Assembly (NCBI GenBank): GCA_013377075.1
Contig: JACABD010000027.1
Location: forward strand, 4,918 to 51,840
From: Geobacteraceae bacterium
Lineage (GTDB): Bacteria > Desulfobacterota > Desulfuromonadia > Geobacterales > DSM-12255
Length of the DNA stretch: 46,923 bases
Direction of reading: 5' to 3'
The notes beneath the pieces were generated by a model. It was not told the origin of the DNA and made no database searches. It was given only the letters and a program-made list of their open reading frames with translations. Position numbers and translations under genes: made by a program. This document shows, piece by piece, positions 16,262 through 24,544 of this stretch; position 1 is the first letter of the stretch, and each line of letters opens with the position of its first letter.

Positions 16262-16747
16262 ATGAACAGCAATTCCAAAACAAGGTTTTTTAATAGCTCA
16301 GGGCTGGTGGTTCTACTCTTGCTTGCAGCAGTGAATGTAACCGCTGCTGATTCCGTTCCCACAAACAGTCAGAAAACTGCTCATGAGCATGATCATGGCA
16401 CATGGATCGAGAGACGCACTGTTGCTACTATAGACAGTGACGGCGTCCAGAGGGTAAAAGTCATCGGCGGAGAATATTTCTATAATCCGAACCATATCGT
16501 TGTGAAGGTGAACAAGCCGGTTGAGCTGATCGTGAAAAAATACGAAGGGTACATTCCCCACAACCTGGTTGCCAAAGCACCTGAAGCAGGGATAGAGTTC
16601 AACGTCGATCTTAAAGATGCGGTACAGGCGATAAAGTTCACCCCGACCAGGACAGGCAAATTTCCGATCTACTGCGACAAGGGTCTGCTCTGGTTCAAGA
16701 CCCACCGGGAAAAGGGGATGGAAGGGTTGATAGAGGTGGTTGAGTAA
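16262..16747 (+). CDS. Exported cupredoxin (type 1 copper) protein
   Basis: A 161-aa precursor with an N-terminal signal sequence (FFNSSGLVVLLLLAAVNVTAAD), so the mature protein is periplasmic. A short His-rich segment follows (TAHEHDHG). The C-terminal ~100 residues are a cupredoxin fold: GGEYFYNPNHIVVKVNKPVEL, then the first Cu ligand in YIPHNL, and Cys, His and Met ligands in YCDKGLLWFKTHREKGMEG. The Cys-to-His spacing (nine residues between) is longer than in plastocyanin or azurin. It is probably an electron carrier or copper-binding protein of the periplasm. The start is set by AGAGGGA before ATG 16262. The leader contains a stem-loop. Confidence 0.83.
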   Translation: MNSNSKTRFFNSSGLVVLLLLAAVNVTAADSVPTNSQKTAHEHDHGTWIERRTVATIDSDGVQRVKVIGGEYFYNPNHIVVKVNKPVELIVKKYEGYIPHNLVAKAPEAGIEFNVDLKDAVQAIKFTPTRTGKFPIYCDKGLLWFKTHREKGMEGLIEVVE

Positions 16748-16791
16748 GGGCGGGTGCTGGTGACCCAGATGTGTAAGATGTGCAATTGCTT

Positions 16792-16842
16792 GAGGGGATG
16801 CTGATTAATTGCTGTATGAGCAAATCAACCTGCAGTCCCCTC
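16792..16842. repeat. Nested inverted-repeat structure between convergent genes
   Basis: Three stems nest. GAGGGGATGC (16792-16801) pairs with GCA-TCCCCTC (16832-16842, one bulge). TGAT (16802-16805) pairs with ATCA (16824-16827). TTGCT (16809-16813) pairs with AGCAA (16819-16823) around a 5-nt loop. It lies between the 3' ends of the cupredoxin and PfkB genes and could serve as a two-way terminator or RNA-end stabiliser, but there is no T-run. Confidence 0.5.
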
Positions 16843-16859
16843 CATACGTTACTGGTTCC

Positions 16860-17768
16860 CTAAATCTGCTCGAAATGGGTCATTCGCTTGAACTCTCTGT
16901 AGCGCTCTTCTATTTCGCTGTATTTGAGTGTTCTGAGGCGGTCGAGGCTGAAATCCTCGACGTTAAAGGAGGCCATGACGCTGCCGTAGACTATGGCCTG
17001 TCTGATGCTCTCCTCACTGAGATTGCCGGTACTTGCCAGATAACCCATGAAGCCGCCTGCAAAGGTGTCTCCTGCGCCGGTAGGATCGAAGACGCTTTCC
17101 AGCGGGTAGGCCGGTGCAGCGAAAATAGAACCGTTGGTGAAGAGGAGCACGCCGTATTCGCCGCGCTTGATAATGAGATTTTTTGCCCCCATGTTCAGTA
17201 TGGCCCGTGACGCCTTGATCAGATTGACTTCACCGGTGAGCTGGCGTGCTTCACCTTCGTTGATAATGAAAAAATCGACCTTGGCGATAACCTCTTTGAG
17301 AACTTCCGGCTTTGATGAGATCCAGAAATTCATGGTGTCGCAGGCGACAACGCGGGGCTTTTTCACCTGGGCAAGAACTTCCAGCTGCAGTGATGGGTCT
17401 ATATTGGCGAGGATGAGATATTCGGCATTGGCGTATTCTGCCGGGATCTTCGGGCTGAAGGTCTGGAGGACATTGAGCTGGGTGTCCAGTGTCTGGGCTT
17501 CGTTGAGGTCGAAACCGTATTTACCTTTCCAGTGAAAGGTTTTGCCGCTCTCCTGGACAAGGCCGCGCAGATCGATGTTACGTGATTTGAGGAATTCGAT
17601 ATGTTCAGCGGGAAAGTCCTCGCCGATTACGCCGACCAGATTTACGTCAGTAAAAAAGCTGGCCGAAGTGGCAAAGTAGGTGGCTGAGCCGCCAAGGATG
17701 TTTTCGCCAACCCCGAAAGGTGTCTCCACAGAATCTATCGCCACAGTACCGACAACAAGTACACTCAT
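16860..17768 (-). CDS. PfkB-family carbohydrate/nucleoside kinase
   Basis: A 302-aa ribokinase-like kinase. It begins MSVLVVGTVAIDSVETPFG, with the glycine-rich substrate motif GGSATYFATSASFF and the ATP/anion-hole motif DPTGAGDTFAGGFMG near the C-terminus, which carries the catalytic Asp. The phosphoryl acceptor cannot be told from the sequence; ribokinase, adenosine kinase or another sugar kinase are all possible. The start at 17768 has GGAGG close upstream. It is the last gene of the long mltD-to-PfkB run, 38 bp after ychF. Confidence 0.88.
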   Translation of the reverse strand: MSVLVVGTVAIDSVETPFGVGENILGGSATYFATSASFFTDVNLVGVIGEDFPAEHIEFLKSRNIDLRGLVQESGKTFHWKGKYGFDLNEAQTLDTQLNVLQTFSPKIPAEYANAEYLILANIDPSLQLEVLAQVKKPRVVACDTMNFWISSKPEVLKEVIAKVDFFIINEGEARQLTGEVNLIKASRAILNMGAKNLIIKRGEYGVLLFTNGSIFAAPAYPLESVFDPTGAGDTFAGGFMGYLASTGNLSEESIRQAIVYGSVMASFNVEDFSLDRLRTLKYSEIEERYREFKRMTHFEQI

Positions 17769-17806
17769 GCTATCCTCCAAAGATTTTCTTCTGCCTTCAG
17801 CCTGCC

Positions 17807-18901
17807 TTAAACATTAAACCTGAAATGCATGACGTCACCATCTTGCACTACGTACTCTTTACCTTCAAGGCGCATCAGCCCTTTTTCCTTGGCGCCTGAT
17901 TCACCCTTTGAAGCGATATAGTCGTTAAAGGCGATGACTTCCGCCCTGATGAAACCTTTTTCAAAGTCGCTATGAATCACTCCGGCAGCCTGGGGAGCCT
18001 TCGTGCCTCTGGTTATAGTCCAGGCGCGAACCTCTTTGACACCGGCTGTGAAGTAGGTGATCAGTCCGAGAAGTTCGTAACCGGTTCTGATCAGTCGGTC
18101 GAGTCCTGATTCGGCGAGTCCCATACTGGCAAGGAACTCAGCCTTTTCCTCGCCGTCAAGCTCTGAGATTTCTGCCTCGATTTTGCCGCAGATGGTTACC
18201 ATTTTCGCCCCTTCTTTAGCAGCTATTTCAGCTACCTGGGCGACAAATGGGTGTTTACCTTCGAGATCATCTTCAGAAACATTGGCGACGTAAACCACCG
18301 GCTTATCGGTCAAAAGGCACATTTCGCGAAGAATGATCTCCTCGTCAGGCTCATTTGCTAGGCCAAGCGCAGGTTTACCTGCTTCAAGTGTCTTTTTGAC
18401 ACGTTGGCAAAAATCGTTTTCATCCTTGGCTTTTTTATCGCCGCTGCGAGCCATCTTGTCAGTTCTAAGTATTCGCTTTTCAACGGTGTCCAGGTCGGAC
18501 AGGGCCAGCTCAAGCTGGATAACTTCGATATCTCTTTGCGGATTGACGCTGCCATCCACATGAACGACATTATCGTCTTCAAAACAGCGGACAACGTGGA
18601 CAATGGCGTCAACAGCGCGGATATGACCGAGAAACTTGTTGCCGAGCCCCTCGCCACGGCTGGCTCCTTTGACTAGGCCAGCAATATCAACAAATTCGAT
18701 GGTAGTCGGTAGAATCCGCTCGGGAATAACAATCTCGGCCAACTGCAGCATTCTCGTGTCAGGCACTTGGACAATGCCGACATTGGGGTCGATGGTGCAG
18801 AACGGGTAGTTGGCCGATTCAGCACCGGCAGAGGTGAGAGCGTTGAAGATGGTCGATTTGCCGACATTCGGCAGTCCTACAATTCCGCAGTTGAAACCCA
18901 T
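17807..18901 (-). CDS. ychF: Redox-regulated ATPase YchF
   Basis: The Obg-related P-loop protein YchF/OLA1, 364 aa. Motifs are [18 protein letters not shown] (Walker A), [17 protein letters not shown] (switch region) and the NVSE motif in place of NKxD, which gives ATP preference in this family. A TGS domain forms the C-terminus ([20 protein letters not shown] ... [15 protein letters not shown]). It binds ribosomes and is involved in translation start-site choice and stress response. AAAGGA precedes the ATG. It is 25 bp downstream of pth, the common pth-ychF pairing. Confidence 0.97.
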   Translation of the reverse strand: MGFNCGIVGLPNVGKSTIFNALTSAGAESANYPFCTIDPNVGIVQVPDTRMLQLAEIVIPERILPTTIEFVDIAGLVKGASRGEGLGNKFLGHIRAVDAIVHVVRCFEDDNVVHVDGSVNPQRDIEVIQLELALSDLDTVEKRILRTDKMARSGDKKAKDENDFCQRVKKTLEAGKPALGLANEPDEEIILREMCLLTDKPVVYVANVSEDDLEGKHPFVAQVAEIAAKEGAKMVTICGKIEAEISELDGEEKAEFLASMGLAESGLDRLIRTGYELLGLITYFTAGVKEVRAWTITRGTKAPQAAGVIHSDFEKGFIRAEVIAFNDYIASKGESGAKEKGLMRLEGKEYVVQDGDVMHFRFNV

Positions 18902-18926
18902 TGATATTTCCTTTTACTTGCCAGAC

Positions 18927-19502
18927 TCAGGCAAGAACTTTGTTGTTAAAAAGGCTCATCGCCTTAGGCAGACCATCAAGAATAATCATCTCCAGGGCAT
19001 CCACTGCGCCGTCGATAAGTGCGGGAAGGGCTGCCATCTCGTCTTTTGAGAAGTTTGTCAGCACATAGTCGGCCACATTGCCATGGAGAGGTTTGTTAAT
19101 GCCTACCCGGATGCGGTTGTAGTTGCCGTTGCCAAGATGTTGATGAATGGAGCGCAAACCGTTATGACCGCCATGGCCGCCATCTGCTTTGAGCTTTATC
19201 TGGCCGAAGGGGATGTCCAGTTCGTCGTGAATCACAATAAGGTCGGAGGTTTCGAGTTTGTGAAAGTGCAGAGCCTCGGCAACAGATCTGCCTGAGAGGT
19301 TCATGAAGGTCTGGGGCTCAAGGAGGAGGACCCGGTTTCCCTTGAAGTCGCCCTCAGCGTAAAGACCGCCAAAGTTCTTTCGTGTGATCTGCAGACCGGA
19401 GAGTGCGGCAAATCTGTCCAAAACAATGAAACCCGCGTTGTGGCGGGTCCATAAATATTTGGGGCCGGGATTTCCCAGCCCCACTATGAGTTTTGCAGCC
19501 AT
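18927..19502 (-). CDS. pth: Peptidyl-tRNA hydrolase
   Basis: Pth cleaves peptidyl-tRNA released from stalled ribosomes. It is 191 aa, normal for the family. It begins AAKLIVGLGNPGPKYLWTRHNAGF with the catalytic His in TRHNAG, followed by PQTFMNLSGRSV and the IHDELDIPFGQIKLK and GGHGGHNGLRSI blocks with the conserved Asp and Asn. It is encoded just after rplY (26 bp), an arrangement found widely because both act on ribosome upkeep. Confidence 0.97.
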   Translation of the reverse strand: MAAKLIVGLGNPGPKYLWTRHNAGFIVLDRFAALSGLQITRKNFGGLYAEGDFKGNRVLLLEPQTFMNLSGRSVAEALHFHKLETSDLIVIHDELDIPFGQIKLKADGGHGGHNGLRSIHQHLGNGNYNRIRVGINKPLHGNVADYVLTNFSKDEMAALPALIDGAVDALEMIILDGLPKAMSLFNNKVLA

Positions 19503-19528
19503 GGCCTATTTCTTAAAAAAAGCGGATG

Positions 19529-20101
19529 CTAGGCTTCAGCAGCTGCTTCTTCTTTGTGCTTGCCAATGATGCTGACGATGGATGTTTTCGGGTCATCAAG
19601 AAGCTTGATGTTTGCCGGAAGCGTTACTTCGGAAAGGTGGATTGAATGACCGATAGTAAGAGCTGTTATGTCAACATCAATGTGTGCAGGAATGAGAGCC
19701 GGGAGGCACTCGATTTCAACAGTGTGCTTGACGAATTCGAGCATACCGCCGTCCTTGACGCCTTTTGCTGTGCCTTTCAATCTGATCTTGACCTCGACCT
19801 TGACTTTCTCTTCCATATTGACCTTGTGAAGGTCGATGTGACGGAGAGTTCCCTTGATCGGGTTACGCAGAACTTCTGCAACGATGACAACAGCGCCGTC
19901 AAGAGTTTCGCCACCTTTGAGAGTGAGAAGAGAGCTGTCTGAGCGCTCAAGAATCTTATTCAGTTCGCGTTGATCAACACTTACAGGGGTTGATGGGAAA
20001 CCCTTCCCGTAAATGATCGCAGGGATTCTTCCAGCAGTGCGCAGCTGACGGCTGATGTTCTTGCCTGTCTGGCTTCTGAGTTCAACATTAAGTTCATTCA
20101 T
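19529..20101 (-). CDS. rplY: 50S ribosomal protein L25/general stress protein Ctc
   Basis: A 190-aa L25 of the long (Ctc/TL5) form: an N-terminal 5S rRNA-binding domain (RSQTGKNISRQLRTAGRIPAI, then LTLKGGETLDGAVVIV) and a C-terminal TL5 beta domain (KVEVKIRLKGTAKGVKDGG ... SIHLSEVTLP). An ATG at 20110 lies directly against AAGGAG, so the second ATG at 20101, nine bases from it, is the better start. The downstream neighbour is pth and the upstream neighbour is prs. Confidence 0.95.
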   Translation of the reverse strand: MNELNVELRSQTGKNISRQLRTAGRIPAIIYGKGFPSTPVSVDQRELNKILERSDSSLLTLKGGETLDGAVVIVAEVLRNPIKGTLRHIDLHKVNMEEKVKVEVKIRLKGTAKGVKDGGMLEFVKHTVEIECLPALIPAHIDVDITALTIGHSIHLSEVTLPANIKLLDDPKTSIVSIIGKHKEEAAAEA

Positions 20102-20176
20102 TATTTTCATCTCCTTAACTTGTATATCTTGATCTGTATGAATTATTTGCTGGTTTTTGCAGTGTGACTTGCCCGT

Positions 20177-21121
20177 TTAGTCAAAAAGTGAGCTTACAGA
20201 CTCATCCTGATGAATCCTGCGGATGGCCTCAGCAAGGAGTTCGGAAATTGTCAGCACTTTGATTTTTGCCTGTGATTCTGTCCCTGTCGGGAGCGGAATG
20301 GTATCGGTAATGATAACTTCCTCAATCGCCGATTCGTTTATTCTTTTGAGAGCAGGCCCGGAAAGGACACCATGAGTGGCGCAGGCATATATCCTGGTTG
20401 CACCGTGGTTCTTGAGTGCGGTAGCCGCCTGGGTAAGTGTACCGGCGGTGTCGATCATGTCATCAAGGATGATGGCAGTCTTGCCAGCAACGTCGCCTAT
20501 CAGGTGCATGACCTCGGCAACATTGGCAGCTGTTCTTCTTTTATCAATAACAGCAAGGGTGCAGTCAAGGCGCTTGGCAAAAGCTCTGGCGCGCTCTGTT
20601 CCGCCTGCGTCAGGGGAAACCATGACTATATCGTCGCCGTTAAATTTTGTTTTTAAGTGCTCAAGAATTACCGGAGCTGCATAGAGGTTATCCACCGGAA
20701 TATTGAAAAAGCCCTGTATCTGCCCGGCATGAAGGTCTATGGTAACAACACGGTCAGCGCCGGCTGTGGTGATAAGGTCAGCAACTAGTTTTGAGGTGAT
20801 CGGTGTTCTTGGTGCAGCCTTTCTGTCCTGACGCGCATAGCCGTAGTACGGTATTACTGCAGTGATTGTGGCTGCTGAGGCTCTGCGGAGTGCATCCATG
20901 ATTATCAGCAGTTCCATGAGATTGTTATTGGTAGGTGAGCAGGTCGACTGGATGATGTAAATGTCACGGCCACGGACGTTTTCCTGAATCTCGACCATGA
21001 TTTCGCCGTCAGAAAATGTCTTAACCTTTGCCTTGCCAAGGGGAAGATTGAGGTTTTGTGCGATACTTTCTGCCAGAGAGGGGTTGGAGTTGCCGCTGAA
21101 AATCCTGATTCTATCATGCAT
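20177..21121 (-). CDS. prs: Ribose-phosphate pyrophosphokinase
   Basis: PRPP synthase, which makes phosphoribosyl pyrophosphate from ribose-5-phosphate and ATP for nucleotide, His and Trp synthesis. It is 314 aa. It shows [18 protein letters not shown] at the start, the ATP-binding loop [10 protein letters not shown], the flexible [11 protein letters not shown] block, and the PRPP-binding motif [14 protein letters not shown]. The frame extends upstream into the tRNA-Gln gene, but that part is not coding. The true start is ATG 21121, whose upstream region has only a weak binding site. Confidence 0.97.
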   Translation of the reverse strand: MHDRIRIFSGNSNPSLAESIAQNLNLPLGKAKVKTFSDGEIMVEIQENVRGRDIYIIQSTCSPTNNNLMELLIIMDALRRASAATITAVIPYYGYARQDRKAAPRTPITSKLVADLITTAGADRVVTIDLHAGQIQGFFNIPVDNLYAAPVILEHLKTKFNGDDIVMVSPDAGGTERARAFAKRLDCTLAVIDKRRTAANVAEVMHLIGDVAGKTAIILDDMIDTAGTLTQAATALKNHGATRIYACATHGVLSGPALKRINESAIEEVIITDTIPLPTGTESQAKIKVLTISELLAEAIRRIHQDESVSSLFD

Positions 21122-21167
21122 GGAGATACCAACTTTTAAGGCGGCATTTAGCCGCCCGTTAATTATG

Positions 21168-21242
21168 TGGCTGGGGTGCCAGGATTCGAACCTGGGAATG
21201 CCGGAATCAAAATCCGGTGCCTTACCGCTTGGCGACACCCCA
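21168..21242 (-). tRNA. tRNA-Gln (anticodon TTG)
   Basis: On the minus strand TGGGGTG (21242-21236) pairs with CACCCCA (21178-21172) as the acceptor stem, followed by discriminator G and an encoded CCA (21170-21168). The T arm contains GGTTCGAATCC. The anticodon stem CCGGA/TCCGG encloses a 7-nt loop TTTTGAT with anticodon TTG, reading CAA/CAG. It lies between ispE and prs, 34 bp after the ispE stop, and is probably cut out of the same transcript. Confidence 0.95.
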
Positions 21243-21276
21243 ATAAACGACCGACTTGATTGCCGGACGAACCTAC

Positions 21277-22122
21277 CTAAATTGTAGTAACTACTTTACT
21301 GAACCAGCCGTTGCCGGTTGGCAGTGACTGAAGTGCATCATTTGCAGCTGATCTACTTTCAAAAAGAGCAAAAACTGTTGAACCGCTCCCCGACATTAAC
21401 GACCCTTTGGCGCCGGCTTCTGTTAATAAATTCTTGATCTTAGAGATCAGCGGGTATCTGCCGATTGTCACTGTTTCAAGGTCGTTAGAGAGGATGTCAG
21501 AAAGTTCTGCGACCGAATTAAAGTGAATAGGCAGTTTAGCTGCGACCTTTTCGCTTGTCAAGCCTAAATTTTGGTAAACCCATGACGTCGAAACATGTAT
21601 ACCGGGATTTACGAGTAAAATCCACATTTCAGGCAGATTTTCAAGCAGGGTGAATTTTTCTCCGATCCCCTCGGCAATGGCAGGTTTACCGAAGATGAAG
21701 AAGGGGACGTCGGCGCCGAGTTTTACGCCGATCTCCATCAGTTGGCCGTCAGTCAGTGCGGTGCCGAGCAGTTCATTCAGCGCCATCAGGGTCGAGGCTC
21801 CATCGGAACTTCCGCCGCCAAGTCCAGCACCGACCGGAATGTTTTTTTCTAGCTTTATCTTTATGCCGACATTTTTGCCTGAAAGACGGAGCATTTCCTC
21901 GGCAGCTTTCCAGACAATGTTTCGTCTGTCTCTGGGGATATACGGCAGGTTGCAGGAAATCTCAATGCCGGACTTTTCCGTGAGAAGGATCTCAATGTCG
22001 TCGCAGAGATCAATTCTCTGCATCAGCATTCTCAGTTCGTGATAGCCGTCAGGCCGCTTTTTAAGCACATCCAGACGAAAATTGACCTTTGCCGGTGCTT
22101 TCACCAGAAAAGGGGTTATCAC
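21277..22122 (-). CDS. ispE: 4-diphosphocytidyl-2-C-methyl-D-erythritol kinase
   Basis: IspE phosphorylates CDP-ME in the MEP isoprenoid pathway. It is a 281-aa GHMP kinase, beginning [26 protein letters not shown], with the ATP loop [17 protein letters not shown] and the C-terminal [18 protein letters not shown] motif. The GTG at 22122 overlaps the TGA of the upstream TPR gene as GTGA, so the two are translationally coupled. Longer frames to 22218 overlap the neighbour and lack a better site. tRNA-Gln and prs follow. Confidence 0.95.
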   Translation of the reverse strand: MITPFLVKAPAKVNFRLDVLKKRPDGYHELRMLMQRIDLCDDIEILLTEKSGIEISCNLPYIPRDRRNIVWKAAEEMLRLSGKNVGIKIKLEKNIPVGAGLGGGSSDGASTLMALNELLGTALTDGQLMEIGVKLGADVPFFIFGKPAIAEGIGEKFTLLENLPEMWILLVNPGIHVSTSWVYQNLGLTSEKVAAKLPIHFNSVAELSDILSNDLETVTIGRYPLISKIKNLLTEAGAKGSLMSGSGSTVFALFESRSAANDALQSLPTGNGWFSKVVTTI

Positions 22123-22883
22123 CTTCTGACAACCTTGCGTTTCATGCCGCCGGTCATGGATGCCATCTGCTGCTTTTTCTGAAGGGCTGCGGTGTTTTCC
22201 ATATGGAACTGGTACCACATCTCACCGTAACTATCCATTTTCAAATCCTTGCCTTCCTTGATGCGTGCAAGGTTCATTGTCAGTTCTTCGTTGCCGGGGA
22301 GTTTTTTCAGCCCTTTTTCAAGGATCTCCCTGGCTTTGGTCGGCTCTGCCGCTTCACGGAGGCAATATGCGTAAAGCGCCCAAAGCAGGGACTCCTTCGG
22401 TGTTCCTATTACCGCTTTTTCAAAAGTCTCCATCATCTTGTCTTTCTTGTTCTTTTTCAGATAGTAGACACCAAGCATCCCCATGGTTACCCAGTTTTTG
22501 AAAAAACCTTTCTGGAGATAGGGGAAGGCGGCGTTGAAATCGCGCTTGATGTAGTAGAGCATGCCGATTGAGGCATTAACCTGGCCGCCTACATAGACCT
22601 GCCACTTCTCATACTGGAGTGCACCCTGCATCTCCTTTATGGCTCGATCGACGAGCTGAACCTGCATCTCCCTGCTGGTGACACGTTGGGTCTGGAGGTC
22701 CTTCATTGCTCCTGACATTATCGCCTCGATCTTCTTCATGATGATCCTGGAGATAAGGTAGAAAACAGTGGCCAGAACGATAGTCGCACCGACAAAAGCG
22801 ATCCACCACTGGAGTTTGAGGCCAAAAGCCATAACTGCATAAGTTGCAAGTCCGAGAAAGATAGAGATGATGATGTTGTACAT
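22119..22883 (-). CDS. TPR-repeat membrane protein of unknown function
   Basis: A 254-aa protein with two N-terminal membrane segments (YNIIISIFLGLATYAVMAFG and WWIAFVGATIVLATVFYLI), a basic linker, then a helical cytoplasmic domain with TPR-like repeats (ASIGMLYYIKRDFNAAFPYL, LGVYYLKKNKKDKMMETFEK, ALYAYCLREAAEPTKAREIL). The C-terminus is basic ([10 protein letters not shown]). Its function is unknown; such proteins often act as membrane-anchored assembly platforms (inference). It starts 16 bp after the mltD stop and overlaps ispE by 4 bp, so it is in the middle of the operon. Confidence 0.78.
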   Translation of the reverse strand: MYNIIISIFLGLATYAVMAFGLKLQWWIAFVGATIVLATVFYLISRIIMKKIEAIMSGAMKDLQTQRVTSREMQVQLVDRAIKEMQGALQYEKWQVYVGGQVNASIGMLYYIKRDFNAAFPYLQKGFFKNWVTMGMLGVYYLKKNKKDKMMETFEKAVIGTPKESLLWALYAYCLREAAEPTKAREILEKGLKKLPGNEELTMNLARIKEGKDLKMDSYGEMWYQFHMENTAALQKKQQMASMTGGMKRKVVRR

Positions 22884-22899
22884 TTATACTGATTCCTTT

Positions 22900-24339
22900 T
22901 TAGCCATTATCTTTGACCGGGGATTTAGCGACAATGATCCGCTTGCCCGGCTTGAGTGCGACCTTTTCAGTCAGGTCGTTCCATGCGGAGAGGATAGCGG
23001 TTGTAACCTTGAACTTTTTTGCAAGTGAGTAGAGCGTATCGCCCTTTTTGACTATGTAGTAACGATACCCTTTGTTTTCCTGTTTGGCAGAGAGCACTGT
23101 TTCTCTGTTCTCAGTCTGATGGGCCGGCTTTGTATTGACAGCACTTTGAACTGGAACAAGAAGGGTTTTGCCGCGAACTTTTGAAGTCGATTTCAGGTGA
23201 TTAAGCTCGGCAATACGTTCCGGTGTGGTGCTGAATTTTGCGGCAACAGTTTTGAGGGTATCCTGTTTTTTTGCCTTATAGCGGTTGTATGCAATCCTTT
23301 CGGTATATCTCTGGTCTTCCGGGATCTTGGCGTATTCGGCAAGAAAAAGCTCTTTCTTCCCTTTCGGCAGTTTAAGGAGATAGTTCGGATAGTTTGGCGG
23401 GGTGCACCATCTGCGCAGCTCCGGATTGAGCTCCTTTAGGGTCGGATAAGGGACATCGGTAATCCGTGCCACCAGGTCAAGGTCGGTGCGGGACTGCACT
23501 TCAACCGTATCCAGATCCATTGCCGGAAGGTAGGCGATGTCGGCAAAACCGTACTTAGCCGGCTCCTTGGCAATAATTGCTGCTGCGAGCAGCTTTGGTA
23601 CATAATCCTTGGTTTCTCTCTTTAAGTACGAACCTTTCGAAATCTCCCAGAAATCCCTGGTCTCATACATGTTTATTGCACGGAGTATCTTGTTCTCTCC
23701 GGCGTTGTAGCCGGCAGCGGCAAGATACCAGTCGTTATTGAACATAGCGTAAAGCTCTTTAAGATAGAGTGCAGCTGCAACCGTAGATTTAATAGGGTCG
23801 CGCCGCTCATCAATCCAGTCGTTAATCTTCAGGTCATAGCGTTTGCCAGTGCCGGAAATAAACTGCCAGGGACCGACAGCATTGGCAACAGAAACCGCAT
23901 GGGGAGTGAAGCCGCTCTCAATCATGGCAAGATAGACCAGATCTTCAGGCATCCCCTCTTTGCGGAGTATCTCCTTCATGATAGGGATATAGCGCTCGGA
24001 ACGTGAGAGCCATTTGGCAAAAAAACCGTGCCCCTTGTGCTCGAAGAAGTTTATGAAGTAGTTGACTTTGCTGTTCAGGGTGAGCGGTATGTCAGAGTCG
24101 GGGAGGCGTTCATTGAGAAGTGAGATGTCGATGTCTGCAGCCGGGATTTCACTGGTGTCAGTGTGGTCGGACTGGGGAAGATCAAGTGACTTCTCAAGGG
24201 AGAAATTCATTGGACTTACAAACTTTACTTTTACTTTTTGCGGTTCGGAGAGTTCTTTAAGCAGATTTGAAGGGGGGGAGGCAGCCAGGATGGTGGCCGG
24301 CAGTATCAAAAGGAGCAGAACTGCTTGTAATAGCGGCAT
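22900..24339 (-). CDS. mltD: Membrane-bound lytic murein transglycosylase D with LysM domains
   Basis: A 479-aa periplasmic muramidase that cuts peptidoglycan to give 1,6-anhydromuropeptides. It has a signal sequence (LLQAVLLLLILPATILAAS), an SLT domain with catalytic Glu in LVYLAMIESGFTPHAVS and the blocks AVGPWQFISGTGKRY and AAAGYNAGENKI, and then two LysM modules (KKQDTLKTVAAKFSTTPERI and VKKGDTLYSLAKKFKVT) that bind glycan strands. AAGGA precedes the ATG. It is first gene of the long minus-strand run and has a strong promoter 58 nt upstream. Confidence 0.94.
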   Translation of the reverse strand: MPLLQAVLLLLILPATILAASPPSNLLKELSEPQKVKVKFVSPMNFSLEKSLDLPQSDHTDTSEIPAADIDISLLNERLPDSDIPLTLNSKVNYFINFFEHKGHGFFAKWLSRSERYIPIMKEILRKEGMPEDLVYLAMIESGFTPHAVSVANAVGPWQFISGTGKRYDLKINDWIDERRDPIKSTVAAALYLKELYAMFNNDWYLAAAGYNAGENKILRAINMYETRDFWEISKGSYLKRETKDYVPKLLAAAIIAKEPAKYGFADIAYLPAMDLDTVEVQSRTDLDLVARITDVPYPTLKELNPELRRWCTPPNYPNYLLKLPKGKKELFLAEYAKIPEDQRYTERIAYNRYKAKKQDTLKTVAAKFSTTPERIAELNHLKSTSKVRGKTLLVPVQSAVNTKPAHQTENRETVLSAKQENKGYRYYIVKKGDTLYSLAKKFKVTTAILSAWNDLTEKVALKPGKRIIVAKSPVKDNG

Positions 24340-24399
24340 ATTTATATCCTTTTTGAACCTTCAAACTGCGATTTTGTTCTGCCTGGAGTGGCGCAAGGG

Positions 24400-24433
24400 T
24401 GACACTATAACAAAGTTGGAAGGTTAGTGTCAA
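24400..24433 (-). promoter_or_regulatory. Sigma-70 promoter of mltD embedded in an inverted repeat
   Basis: On the minus strand, TTGACA (24433-24428), an 18-bp spacer and TATAGT (24409-24404). Perfect 8-bp arms TGACACTA (24400-24407) and TAGTGTCA (24425-24432) overlap both boxes, which is how a repressor operator would look. Transcription would start near 24397. The 205-bp gap between mltD and pgi also holds a possible pgi promoter. Confidence 0.65.
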
Positions 24434-24481
24434 TGAGATGGGGGGCGATGATGGAAACTCTAAAACCTTCATGAAAGAGTA

Positions 24482-24509
24482 TTGAAGCTTTTGCTGTTTA
24501 TGGTAAAGT
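24482..24509 (+). promoter_or_regulatory. Possible pgi promoter
   Basis: TTGAAG (24482-24487), 16-bp spacer and TAAAGT (24504-24509), about 30 nt before the AAGGAG site of pgi. Both boxes match only partly. Confidence 0.35.
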
Positions 24510-24544
24510 TCCACATACATTTGAAAGTCCAAGGAGAAATGCCG

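Noticed and set aside
21122-21238. N-terminal extension of Prs (39 extra residues)
   Set aside because: This part is the tRNA-Gln gene and leader read as protein; the family start is the Met at 21121.
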